From the NCBI GenBank assembly GCA_012513815.1, contig JAAZBM010000011.1, forward strand, positions 124,001 through 188,000: a DNA stretch of 64,000 nucleotides, given 5' to 3'. The notes below the pieces were generated by a model that saw only the letters and a list, made by a program, of their open reading frames with translations, searched no databases and was not told the origin of the DNA. Positions 27,402 to 36,059 of this stretch are shown here, one piece after another; the stretch's first letter is position 1; every line of letters begins with the position of its first letter. The position numbers and the translations under genes were made by a program. The DNA is from Candidatus Sumerlaeota bacterium. Lineage in GTDB: Bacteria > Sumerlaeota > Sumerlaeia > Sumerlaeales > Sumerlaeaceae.

Positions 27402-28604
27402 TTATTTCTGCGCGGCCTGTTGAGCGGCGCAATACACCTGCATAATTGCGACATTGTTTTCGGCGGCGAGGCGTTTGCAGTCCTCATACTCGGGCATCCT
27501 CTTGACGGCTTCCTCGCCCCAGTAACCGGTCTTGACCCGAACAGTCCCCCACGGAGTCTCGACGCTCTCCATCGCTCGCCGCAAAATGTGGCGTTCGACA
27601 TCCTGAACCCGCACCCCAAAAGTCGTCGTTTCACGCAAGACAAGTTCCGTCATCGCTCGGACATCACTCGTCCGGCACAGCAGACAAAGCCGAATTCCGG
27701 GGCGAAACTTTTTCATCTGAACCGAGACAAAATGAACATCCAGAGCGCCCAGTGCCATAGCTTTCTCCGCCACGCAGCCAAGCATCTCGGGCGTCATATC
27801 ATCAATTTCGCATTCCAGTTTCGCGATGTTCTCGACATCATACGGCATCGCTGAAGTGTCGTCTTCGATAATCAAACGCAAATAGTTTGTTTCGCCGGGA
27901 ATCTCGAGCGACCCCGCGCCATAGCCGGTTTTGCCCACACGGAAGCAGCCCATCCCCTGACCCATACCGGCAGCGTTTTCCGCGCATATCGCCCGCAGAA
28001 TCGCGCACCCCGTGGGTGTCGCAAGTTCTCGCTGCACAGGGCCACTCTTTGTAAGGACACCCTCGAGCAGTCGCAATGTGGCCGGAGCCGGAACCGGAAT
28101 GACGCCATGCGCCGCAGTGACTGTGCCGCCGCCAACCGATATCGGTGATGTGCTCACCTCGCTACCAAGAATTCCGAAATAGTTGAGACCCCACATGGAG
28201 CCGACGATGTCGATGATGGCGTCAATCGCGCCAACTTCGTGGAAATGCACAGACTCCAAATCCATCTCGTGAACAGCCGCCTCGGCCTCGCCCAACAACG
28301 TAAACGCACGCACGGCGTACTCCTTGACAGTATCAGGCAACGCACCCGCGGATATCATCGAGCGAATCTCGCTCAACCCGCGATGATGATGTGATTCGTT
28401 GGTCACGACATCGACAAACGTTCCGCCAATGCCACAGCGCTGCATATGACGTGTTTGCAACTCCCAGCCGTCCGACAACACAGTGCGCAACGCCGCAGTC
28501 AATTCGTCAACTGGCAACCCAAGGTCGATGAGCGCGCCAAGAATCATATTCCCACTGACGCCGTATGGGCAATCAAAATGCGCCCGTCTCATGTCACTTC
28601 TCAT
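27402..28604 (-). CDS. larC: Nickel-insertion protein of nickel-pincer cofactor synthesis
   Basis: The family opening is RRAHFDCPYGVSGNMILGALIDLG. The His-rich segment TNESHHHRGLSEIRSMI, FHEVGAIDAIIDIVGS, STSPISVGGG and the C-terminal CEIDDMTPEMLGCVAEKAM are all LarC features. LarC places nickel into the pincer nucleotide used by LarA-type racemases and epimerases. I start it at ATG 28604, with GAGAGGA eight bases upstream; it is 400 aa. The two halves are in a single frame. It lies 17 bp after larB. larE and larA are not in this window. Confidence 0.93.
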   Translation of the reverse strand: MRSDMRRAHFDCPYGVSGNMILGALIDLGLPVDELTAALRTVLSDGWELQTRHMQRCGIGGTFVDVVTNESHHHRGLSEIRSMISAGALPDTVKEYAVRAFTLLGEAEAAVHEMDLESVHFHEVGAIDAIIDIVGSMWGLNYFGILGSEVSTSPISVGGGTVTAAHGVIPVPAPATLRLLEGVLTKSGPVQRELATPTGCAILRAICAENAAGMGQGMGCFRVGKTGYGAGSLEIPGETNYLRLIIEDDTSAMPYDVENIAKLECEIDDMTPEMLGCVAEKAMALGALDVHFVSVQMKKFRPGIRLCLLCRTSDVRAMTELVLRETTTFGVRVQDVERHILRRAMESVETPWGTVRVKTGYWGEEAVKRMPEYEDCKRLAAENNVAIMQVYCAAQQAAQK

Positions 28605-28621
28605 TCCTAAATTCCTCTCAA

Positions 28622-29386
28622 TCAATCGATGTGATGCGCCGGACAATTGATTAAATGCGCCAGCATCGCCGCCCCAAAACCATTATCAATATTGACAACA
28701 CCAATGCCGCCCGAACACGCTGTCAGCATCCCAAGCAAAGCGCTGATGCCACCGAACGACGCGCCATAACCAATGCTCGTCGGCACCGCGATGACGGGAA
28801 CATCTGTCAAACCCGCAACCACGCTCGGTAGCGCGCCCTCCATGCCCGCAATCACAATCACAACATTAGCGCGGCGCAGAACGTTTTCCGCAGCCGAAAA
28901 CAGCCGATGAATTCCGGCCACACCAACATCATGCACTCGCTCAACCTTGCTCCCCATCGCTTCCAGACAAATCGCGGCTTCTTCCAAAACCGGCAAATCG
29001 CTCGTCCCGGCAGACATGACTGCGACAAGACCTCGCGGCGCAGGCGACTCGGGCTGGCGCTTGAGAATAATTCCGGGCACCGAATGATAGACGAAATCCG
29101 GCCGCGCCGCACAAATCACTTGCGCCTTGTCCTCGGAAACCCGAGTACACAAAACAGTTTGATGCGCGTTGTCCAGATGAATCGCGATTTCAAGAATCTG
29201 CTCGGCGGTTTTGGTCGCGCCATAGACTACCTCGGGAACACCACGCCGTGAACAACGTGACAAATCGAGTTTCGTATGACCGAGCTCTTCAAACGACAGC
29301 CCCATCCCATAGAACCGTTCCATGGCATCAACGGGAGCAAGCGAACCACTCGCAACCTCTTCCAGCAAATTCTTCAATCTATCCAT
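28622..29386 (-). CDS. larB: Nickel-pincer cofactor biosynthesis carboxylase/hydrolase
   Basis: The C-terminal half is PurE-like: GLVAVMSAGTSDLPVLEEA, VIVIAGMEGALPSVVAGL, VIAVPTSIGYGASFGGISALL and ACSGGIGVVNIDNGFGAA. LarB carboxylates nicotinate adenine dinucleotide and releases AMP, the first step of pincer-cofactor synthesis. Start ATG 29386 has GAGGG seven bases upstream; it is 254 aa. It is directly upstream of larC on the same strand and diverges from the Wzt-like ATPase gene over 66 bp. Confidence 0.93.
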   Translation of the reverse strand: MDRLKNLLEEVASGSLAPVDAMERFYGMGLSFEELGHTKLDLSRCSRRGVPEVVYGATKTAEQILEIAIHLDNAHQTVLCTRVSEDKAQVICAARPDFVYHSVPGIILKRQPESPAPRGLVAVMSAGTSDLPVLEEAAICLEAMGSKVERVHDVGVAGIHRLFSAAENVLRRANVVIVIAGMEGALPSVVAGLTDVPVIAVPTSIGYGASFGGISALLGMLTACSGGIGVVNIDNGFGAAMLAHLINCPAHHID

Positions 29387-29452
29387 CTCACATCCCTCAA
29401 CCACTATTACAAGTGAACAGCGTATTTGTGTTGTGAACACAAAAGCCGTTCG

Positions 29453-30694
29453 ATGGTTTCTCAAACTATGTACAACAGGATTGCATTACCTTTGAATCCG
29501 GAAAACGCCGTGGAAGTCCTCGGCATAGGCAAAGAGTTTTGGATTGCGCCCGAAAAACTCATGGAGAGCAAACGCAAATTCAAAGCTCTGCATGATGTGT
29601 CTTTTGAGGTGCCGCGCGGCGAGATTCTTGGTATCATCGGCATCAACGGAAGCGGCAAGAGCACGCTGCTCAAAATCCTCTGCGGAATCATGAAGCCGAC
29701 CGAGGGAATGTACCGACGTCTGCCACGCATCGGCACGCTGTTGGATCTCTCCGCAGGCTATCACCCGGATTTGACGGGATACGAGAATCTGTTTTTGCAC
29801 GGCTCCGTGATGGGAATGTCGCGCAGCGATGTCACCGCCCTGCTGCCCAAAATCCTCGACTTTTCCGGACTGACGAACAAACAACTCGAAATGCCCGTCC
29901 GACACTATAGCAGCGGAATGATTGTCCGACTTGGCTTCTCGTTGGCGATTCATGTTGACCCTGACATTCTCTTTGTGGACGAGGCATTATCGGTTGGCGA
30001 TATGGAATTCCAAGCCCGAAGCGGGAATCGCATTCTGGAGCTTGTCAAAAAGGGTAAAACGCTCATTATCGTCTCGCATATCGTCTCACAGATTCGTCAG
30101 TTGTGCAAACGCTGCGTATGGATGCATCAGGGCGAGGTTGTCGAGATTGGATCGTCGGATAGCACCGGCAGACACTATGCCGAAATGCTGAGACTCTGCG
30201 ACGACGACGAACTGCTCGGACACGCACGGATGATGTCAATGGGCAAGGCCATTCGCGACAATCTGGCGGACGCGCCGATTGTTTTGCGAAACCTCACGGT
30301 GAGCGACAAACAGCCACTACGCTCCAATGACCCGCTGACCGTTACCATGGAACTGGTGTGCCGGCAAGCCAGCCCACAGCCGCCACAAATCACCATCACT
30401 CTATTTGACCCATTCGGGCAGATTGTCAACTCGCGCGAAGTCTCCCCCATCCCTGACGCAGGCCAGCCGATTGACCAAGGAACCTATCAGTTGACGTTGA
30501 CTTATGAGGCTTTGCCGTTGGCCGGAGGCGAATACGAATTACAGGCACAACTCAAAACGGATAACATCATCGCGAAAACGCAACCACTCGAAACACGCTT
30601 TTGTATCGAAGGACAAGCCGACGATAAAGCACCTTATTATGTCGAACTACCTTCGCGATTCGCGCTTACTTGTGACTCTCGTAGCGATTCTTAG
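29453..30694 (+). CDS. ABC transporter ATPase of polysaccharide-export (Wzt-like) type
   Basis: Walker A is [11 protein letters not shown], the signature is [17 protein letters not shown] and Walker B is [14 protein letters not shown], with the H-loop at LIIVSHIV. These are the features of TagH/Wzt ATPases. From about residue 250 an extra beta-rich domain follows ([39 protein letters not shown]), matching the Wzt C-terminal glycan-binding domain. The partner permease (Wzm/TagG) is not adjacent. The start is uncertain (ATG 29453 or 29468; no clear ribosome site). The last 29 bases overlap the convergent purF gene. Confidence 0.88.
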   Translation: MVSQTMYNRIALPLNPENAVEVLGIGKEFWIAPEKLMESKRKFKALHDVSFEVPRGEILGIIGINGSGKSTLLKILCGIMKPTEGMYRRLPRIGTLLDLSAGYHPDLTGYENLFLHGSVMGMSRSDVTALLPKILDFSGLTNKQLEMPVRHYSSGMIVRLGFSLAIHVDPDILFVDEALSVGDMEFQARSGNRILELVKKGKTLIIVSHIVSQIRQLCKRCVWMHQGEVVEIGSSDSTGRHYAEMLRLCDDDELLGHARMMSMGKAIRDNLADAPIVLRNLTVSDKQPLRSNDPLTVTMELVCRQASPQPPQITITLFDPFGQIVNSREVSPIPDAGQPIDQGTYQLTLTYEALPLAGGEYELQAQLKTDNIIAKTQPLETRFCIEGQADDKAPYYVELPSRFALTCDSRSDS

Positions 30695-32117
30695 AAAACT
30701 CGCACTGAGGTTCTTGCCCTTCCGGATAGACGCCATTGAAACACGCCAGACAATAATTGATTGTCTTGGGCATCACTTGAACAAGACCTTTGATGCTGAT
30801 AAAACCTAAGCTGTCACTGCCGACATACTCGCGCATTTCCTCAATCGTTTTGTTCGCGCCAAGCAACTGCGATTCCTCGGGCGTATCAATTCCAAAATAA
30901 CACGGATACTTCCACGGTGGAGCCGTGATGCGGAAATGAATCTCTTTGGCACCGGCATTGCGCAGAATGTTGACAATTTTGCGGCTAGTCGTCCCGCGAA
31001 CAATCGAATCGTCAACCACGACAACACGCTTATCTTGCAGAATCGCGCGAACGGGGTTATACTTGATACGAGCGCCAAAGTCACGAATACTCTGCTCCGG
31101 CTCGATGAATGTCCGACCAATATAGTGCGAACGTACCAGACCAATATCATAAGGGATTCCGCTCTCGCGCGCATAGCCAATGGCGGCAGGAACCGAGCTG
31201 TCCGGCACCGCAATGACAACATCGGCATCGACGGGATGCTCTTTGGCTAACTGGGCGCCAAGACGGGCACGAAGCATACTGACCGAACGAGCATGACGGG
31301 CAAAGGAGTCGGGACGCGAGAAATAAATGTACTCGAAAATGCAGAAGGATTCCGTCTCCGGAGGAAATGGCCGAATGCTGCGGACACTGCCGTCTTTGCC
31401 GAATATCATCGCCTCGCCTGGCTGAAACTCGCGCATATAGGCGGCATCCATAATTTCGAGAGCGCAACTCTCACTGGAGACAACATAGCCGCCGCCCTCG
31501 AGCATGCCTAAGCACAGCGGGCGAAAGCCGCGTGGGTCCTTGACTGCAATTACTTCGTCCGGACGCAAAATCACCAACGAGAACGCGCCTTTGAGCTTCT
31601 TTAGGGTCTCCCAAAGAGCTTCATGAAAATCCTTTCCGGTACGCCGTGCCAAACCATGCACGATGATTTCCGTATCGGTTGTCGTCTGGAAAATCGCGCC
31701 ACCCTGCTCTTGCTCATAACGAAGCGCCTCGCTGTTCGTCAAATTTCCATTATGCGCAACGGCAACCTGTCCGCCACCATATCGCGCCCAAATCGGCTGA
31801 GCGTTGGTCACACGGGTAGCGCCTGTCGTACTGTAGCGCACATGGCCAATGGCCAGCGACCCCTTGAGTGTCGCCATTGCTTCAGGGGTAAAGACATCCG
31901 CGACCAATCCATCATTCTTGTGACAAATTAAATTCTCGCCGTCAGATGAGACAATCCCGGCGCTCTCCTGACCACGATGCTGTAAAGCATACAGCCCCAG
32001 ATAGGCGAGCTTTGCGGCTTCGGGATGGCCTATCACTGCGACAACGCCACATTCCTCCCCAGGCATCTCGGCGAGGCATTCATCTGCGTTCAAATCTGTC
32101 GTATTAATAGCATTCAT
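30666..32117 (-). CDS. purF: Amidophosphoribosyltransferase
   Basis: The first committed step of purine synthesis: glutamine and PRPP to phosphoribosylamine. A short propeptide ends at GEE, before the catalytic Cys of [22 protein letters not shown] and the PRPP loop [18 protein letters not shown] follow. Cys residues in [16 protein letters not shown] and YCLACFNG match the [4Fe-4S] ligands of Bacillus-type PurF, which is oxygen-sensitive. I start it at ATG 32117, with GAGGGA ten bases upstream; ATG 32135 is less likely. It is 483 aa. Confidence 0.96.
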   Translation of the reverse strand: MNAINTTDLNADECLAEMPGEECGVVAVIGHPEAAKLAYLGLYALQHRGQESAGIVSSDGENLICHKNDGLVADVFTPEAMATLKGSLAIGHVRYSTTGATRVTNAQPIWARYGGGQVAVAHNGNLTNSEALRYEQEQGGAIFQTTTDTEIIVHGLARRTGKDFHEALWETLKKLKGAFSLVILRPDEVIAVKDPRGFRPLCLGMLEGGGYVVSSESCALEIMDAAYMREFQPGEAMIFGKDGSVRSIRPFPPETESFCIFEYIYFSRPDSFARHARSVSMLRARLGAQLAKEHPVDADVVIAVPDSSVPAAIGYARESGIPYDIGLVRSHYIGRTFIEPEQSIRDFGARIKYNPVRAILQDKRVVVVDDSIVRGTTSRKIVNILRNAGAKEIHFRITAPPWKYPCYFGIDTPEESQLLGANKTIEEMREYVGSDSLGFISIKGLVQVMPKTINYCLACFNGVYPEGQEPQCEFSKNRYESHK

Positions 32118-32295
32118 ATATCGGGCTTCCCTCATTGAACTTTTGGCATCGTGACTGTTAGATTTTGTTACAAACTTACTTCTTCATAGTGATGCAAATG
32201 TTATTCTGTGGAATTTCTGCGAATTATCCCAATGATTGAATCCCCCTTGTCAGAGTACTTATCTATCACAAATCATTTGGCAGGTAGTAGCATAT

Positions 32296-32691
32296 ATGGA
32301 ACACATTAAACAAGACAAGTTGATGCAATATATCGACAAGGAATTGTCGGATAACGAGTCTCGCGAAGTCAAAGACCATCTGGAAGAATGTGAACAATGC
32401 CGCGACTTGCATGCCCGTCTCGCGAACTTTAGCGAGTCGGTGACGCAAACAGGCCGCTTTGTGTTCAACAGAAAAGCACTGACCAAGGAAGAAGAAGACA
32501 AATACTCACAAACTCTGTCGCGTAAAATTGCCGCTGACAAGGGAAAGACCATTGCGGCGATTCTGCTTATCATCGCACTCCTACTTGCAATCATCGGCTG
32601 CTGCGGATACCAAATCTTTTACACATTCGCGATTATCATCGCTTTCATCGGAGTCATTTTGTATTTCTGGCAGAACAAAAAAGCGAAATAA
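32296..32691 (+). CDS. Zinc-finger anti-sigma-like membrane protein
   Basis: The N-terminal part (LMQYIDKELSDNESREVKDHLEECEQC) is the zf-HC2 fold with H-x3-C-x2-C, as in ZAS anti-sigma factors. Two C-terminal membrane segments follow (TIAAILLIIALLLAIIGCCGY and TFAIIIAFIGVILYFW). It is 131 aa from ATG 32296. No ECF sigma gene is beside it, so a sigma partner is unproven. It diverges from purF over about 178 bp and converges on the UbiB gene with 5 bp between stops. Confidence 0.75.
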   Translation: MEHIKQDKLMQYIDKELSDNESREVKDHLEECEQCRDLHARLANFSESVTQTGRFVFNRKALTKEEEDKYSQTLSRKIAADKGKTIAAILLIIALLLAIIGCCGYQIFYTFAIIIAFIGVILYFWQNKKAK

Positions 32692-32696
32692 ACCCG

Positions 32697-34358
32697 TTAG
32701 CGCCAACGACGGTAAACGGGTAGCACAAGCAAAAGCATAAACACGAACAACGCTAGCAGTTCGCCAAGAATCAACTGAAGATAACTGTGCGTGGCGGTGA
32801 ACACAATGGCGACAACGATTGAGATGGCCAGTGACAGCATGCCAAAAATCATGCGACGCTGAACACCGGCAAAGTAGCGCTCGATTTCGCCCATATCTGT
32901 CGGATGAACACCGACTTTTAGTTCCTCACGGTCAAGTTTCGTAATCACGCGATCGACGCTGCGCCCTAATTCGAGCCAGTTGTTCCAAGTATAAACGGCC
33001 TCATCAAGCGCCATCCGGGGCGAGGTCAACCCATGAGCCGCAATAACACGGCGAATGATGGGACGGGCAAAACGAACGCCATTAAAGTCGCTCTTGTACT
33101 GTATGCCAATACCTTCGAGAATCGTCGCGATTCGTAGCAAGTAGACAAGATTCGAAGGAAGGTTGAGCGGAAAACGATAGAATGAGGACAGAATATCGGT
33201 GACCATCTTTTGCACAATCCGACCTGTGCTCATCTGCGTTTTGAGCGTGATATCCATCAGGACACGGGCGGCGTCGCGCAAAACAACCATGTTTGTGCCG
33301 GGCGTCACCATGTTCAGTTTGTAGAACCCCTGAACCATCGCGTCGACATCCTCGCGAACAGCAGCGCTGATTGTCCGCACCAACTCCCGACGCCTATCGC
33401 TCGGCATGCGAACCACCATACCAAAGTCAAGCATCACAATGCAATTATTCGAATCCAACAGCAGATTGCCCGGGTGAGGGTCGGCATGACTGACGCCATC
33501 AATGGCAATCATTTTCGTGTAAATCCGAACAAGTGTCCGCACCAGTTCCATCGGGTCAACGCCCCGACCAAGCACGCCCTCTTTGTCATCGAGGCGGATG
33601 CCATCGATATATTCCATCGTCAACACGCGATGTGAAGTCATATCATGATAGATGCACGGGATTCGAACGGCAATCTCGTCCTTCAGATTCTCGGAAATTT
33701 CCTCGTAGTTCTGAGCTTCAACGAGGAAATCCATCTCATCGTGAATGACACGCCGGAATTCATCCGCCACGTTGCTAAGGTTCGTGATGATGAAGTGTCG
33801 CCCAAAAATCCAACGGGCAATCTTTAGCACAACGCGAATCACATACAGATCTATCAGAACAAGTTCCTCGACTCCCGGCCGCAAAACCTTGACCGCAACC
33901 GTATCACCTTTGTAAACGGCGCGATGCACCTGCCCCAGACTTGCGCCCGCAAAGGGAACCGAATCAAACTCATCGAACAACTCCGACAGGGGTTTTCCAA
34001 AATCTGTTTCGATGATGCGGTGAACATCTTCGAACGGGAACGACGGCACACGGTCATGCATATCTCGGAGCAAATTGGTATACAACTGCGGAATCAAGTC
34101 GTCACGAGTCGCAAGTATCTGACCAAACTTGACGAAGGTCGGCCCGAGCGTCATAACTTTCGCGATGAAATCCCTAGCACGCACGTGTTGTTCCTCGCTC
34201 GTTATCGGACGGGGAGCACCAAAGAAAAACCATCCGCGAAAGTCGCGCAATAAACTAAATATAAAGGGCAGAAAAATACGCAGGATATGATAGGGACGGA
34301 GCGCAGACCGTGCCAACAGTTTATTAGGAGAACGATTTGTTTCGCTTGAATCCATCAT
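32697..34358 (-). CDS. UbiB/ABC1/AarF-family atypical kinase
   Basis: The family-defining KxGQ motif is FVKFGQILATRDDL. The Ala/Gly-rich loop is FAGASLGQVHRA, the lysine is in TVAVKVLRPG, and the catalytic and metal sites are HADPHPGNLLL and MLDFGMV. Two C-terminal membrane helices follow (MLSLAISIVVAIVFTA and LALFVFMLLLVLPVY). These ATP-binding proteins support quinone or isoprenoid-lipid metabolism; no ubi or men genes are nearby. ATG 34358, with GGAAAG six bases upstream, is the best start (553 aa). A longer frame would overlap ruvX. Confidence 0.9.
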   Translation of the reverse strand: MMDSSETNRSPNKLLARSALRPYHILRIFLPFIFSLLRDFRGWFFFGAPRPITSEEQHVRARDFIAKVMTLGPTFVKFGQILATRDDLIPQLYTNLLRDMHDRVPSFPFEDVHRIIETDFGKPLSELFDEFDSVPFAGASLGQVHRAVYKGDTVAVKVLRPGVEELVLIDLYVIRVVLKIARWIFGRHFIITNLSNVADEFRRVIHDEMDFLVEAQNYEEISENLKDEIAVRIPCIYHDMTSHRVLTMEYIDGIRLDDKEGVLGRGVDPMELVRTLVRIYTKMIAIDGVSHADPHPGNLLLDSNNCIVMLDFGMVVRMPSDRRRELVRTISAAVREDVDAMVQGFYKLNMVTPGTNMVVLRDAARVLMDITLKTQMSTGRIVQKMVTDILSSFYRFPLNLPSNLVYLLRIATILEGIGIQYKSDFNGVRFARPIIRRVIAAHGLTSPRMALDEAVYTWNNWLELGRSVDRVITKLDREELKVGVHPTDMGEIERYFAGVQRRMIFGMLSLAISIVVAIVFTATHSYLQLILGELLALFVFMLLLVLPVYRRWR

Positions 34359-34419
34359 GTGCATCTTTCCATCATAAATTATATGGAGACTACCATAAGA
34401 AACACCGAACATTACAAGT

Positions 34420-34923
34420 CTATCCCTCGTTCGATGGTCGTTTTTTTGCGCTTTCGTCAAGCCAACTCTGAAGAATCAGAGCCGCGGCCCAATCATCAAC
34501 GACGCCGTGCGAATGCTTTGCAGCCCCCGCCTGTTCCTGTAATTCGGCGGCATCGACGCTCGTATAGCGCTCATCCCACAAAATGACTTGAATCTCGTCG
34601 CTGCCAATGGCTTGCCGTATCTTATCCGCAAACCACCGAGCCTTGATTGCGGCGGGACCTTCCGAGCCATCACTGTTCAGGGGCAAACCAACCACAATCA
34701 CACGAACACCTTCGCGACGTGCCACATCGGCCACACGGGCAGCAGGTGCGGGTTTTCTTCTGTCTAAAACACACAACGGACGGGCAAGCATCCCAATCGT
34801 GTCCGAAACCGCAATCCCTACACGGACGGCTCCGGGGTCGACACCCAAAACCTTATATTGGCAATATTTTTCGCTAAATAACAAGATTTTTCGACTTACA
34901 GATGAATTTAGTAAATCCTTCAT
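34420..34923 (-). CDS. ruvX: Putative pre-16S rRNA nuclease / YqgF-RuvX family
   Basis: The RNase H-like fold shows VLGVDPGAVRVGIAVSD (first Asp), VIVVGLPLNSDGSEGP and LWDERYTSVDAAE (DERxTS motif), with HGVVDDWAAALILQ at the end. Family members are around 140 aa. This one has an extra 24-residue N-terminus before the first strand (MKDLLNSSVSRKILLF), and no ribosome site precedes ATG 34923, so the true start is unsure. A TTG inside KVLGV is possible but less attractive. Confidence 0.9.
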   Translation of the reverse strand: MKDLLNSSVSRKILLFSEKYCQYKVLGVDPGAVRVGIAVSDTIGMLARPLCVLDRRKPAPAARVADVARREGVRVIVVGLPLNSDGSEGPAAIKARWFADKIRQAIGSDEIQVILWDERYTSVDAAELQEQAGAAKHSHGVVDDWAAALILQSWLDESAKKRPSNEG

Positions 34924-35045
34924 AGTAAAAACACTTGCTTACATGATGGAGTCAAAAATTCTCTCTTAGCACTTTCTCCCCCGTTGAAGGAGCCAGAGGG
35001 AACGGCTGTGTTCTGTCATATCTTTGGAGGCAAAATAATTTATAA

Positions 35046-35489
35046 ATGAATACCTACTACCCAAAAACAGGGGATGTTCAGGAAAAATGGTATGTTGTGG
35101 ATGCGAAAGGCGAGGTCCTCGGACGCTTAGCCTCACGTGTTGCAGCCATTTTGCGTGGCAAGAATCTGCCAACATTCCATCCCGCTGTTGATCCTCAGGC
35201 ACATGTCATCGTCCTGAATGCCGATAAGGTCATCCTTACCGGACGAAAATTACAACAGAAAACATATTCTTCGCACAGTGGATACCCCGGAGGATACAAA
35301 GAAGCTACCGCTCAGGAATTGTTCAATCGCAAACCCACTGAAGTCCTGCGCCATGCCATCAAGGGCATGCTCCCCAAGGGCACATTAGGAGCGACCATGT
35401 TGACACATGTCCGCATCTATACAGATGACAAGCATACACATCAGGCGCAAAAACCCGAAGTTGTATCAATCACGAAGAAACGCGCATAA
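35046..35489 (+). CDS. rplM: 50S ribosomal protein L13
   Basis: It contains YVVDAKGEVLGRLASRVAAILRGKN, VIVLNADKVILTGRK, YSSHSGYPGG and LRHAIKGMLPKGTLG, all L13 signatures. It is 147 aa. TTGGAGG lies 14-20 bases upstream of the ATG, a longer spacing than usual. It is followed by rpsI after 16 bp, the near-universal rplM-rpsI pair. Confidence 0.97.
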   Translation: MNTYYPKTGDVQEKWYVVDAKGEVLGRLASRVAAILRGKNLPTFHPAVDPQAHVIVLNADKVILTGRKLQQKTYSSHSGYPGGYKEATAQELFNRKPTEVLRHAIKGMLPKGTLGATMLTHVRIYTDDKHTHQAQKPEVVSITKKRA

Positions 35490-35505
35490 TTAGAGGATAT
35501 TGAAA

Positions 35506-35901
35506 ATGGCAATTGAACAATACACCGCAACAGGCCGACGCAAAACCTCGACCGCTCGCGTCTACTTACGCAACGGTAAAGGAAAAATCGTTGTGAACGG
35601 CAAGCCTTTCCCGGGCCATTTCGGACCACGCGAAAGCGTCGACATGATGGTCAAGCAACCACTCAAGGAAACTCATAACCTCACCAAGTATGACATTATC
35701 ATCAATGTCAACGGCGGCGGAATTATGGGACAGGCGAGTGCAATCAGACACGGCATCAGCAGAGCGTTGATTAAAGTGAACCCCGCTTTCAGACCTACTC
35801 TGAAGTCGTTCGGATTCCTGACACGTGACCCAAGAATGAAGGAAAGAAAGAAGTACGGACAAAAGGGAGCACGCAAGCGCTTCCAGTTCTCGAAACGCTA
35901 A
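35506..35901 (+). CDS. rpsI: 30S ribosomal protein S9
   Basis: [24 protein letters not shown] opens the protein, and [20 protein letters not shown] and the basic C-terminus [18 protein letters not shown] are diagnostic. It is 131 aa, starting at ATG 35506 with AGAGGA seven to eight bases upstream. The C-terminal KR reaches the P-site tRNA. Confidence 0.97.
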   Translation: MAIEQYTATGRRKTSTARVYLRNGKGKIVVNGKPFPGHFGPRESVDMMVKQPLKETHNLTKYDIIINVNGGGIMGQASAIRHGISRALIKVNPAFRPTLKSFGFLTRDPRMKERKKYGQKGARKRFQFSKR

Positions 35902-35923
35902 ACCTTCAGAAATATCTTTTTGC

Positions 35924-35968
35924 AAGTGTGCAACGCAATTTACCTGTGTTGCACACTTCGTCTTTTTT
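35924..35968 (+). terminator. Intrinsic terminator of rplM-rpsI
   Basis: An 11-bp stem (35924-35934 with 35948-35958, AAGTGTGCAAC and partner) is followed by CGTCTTTTTT. Confidence 0.93.
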
Positions 35969-36059
35969 GCGCCCAATCACAAACTCTCAATAAATGAACA
36001 ACCGATATAGGGGTAAATCATTTATTGTGTAGTAGTGATAGTAATCAAAGGATTTATGT

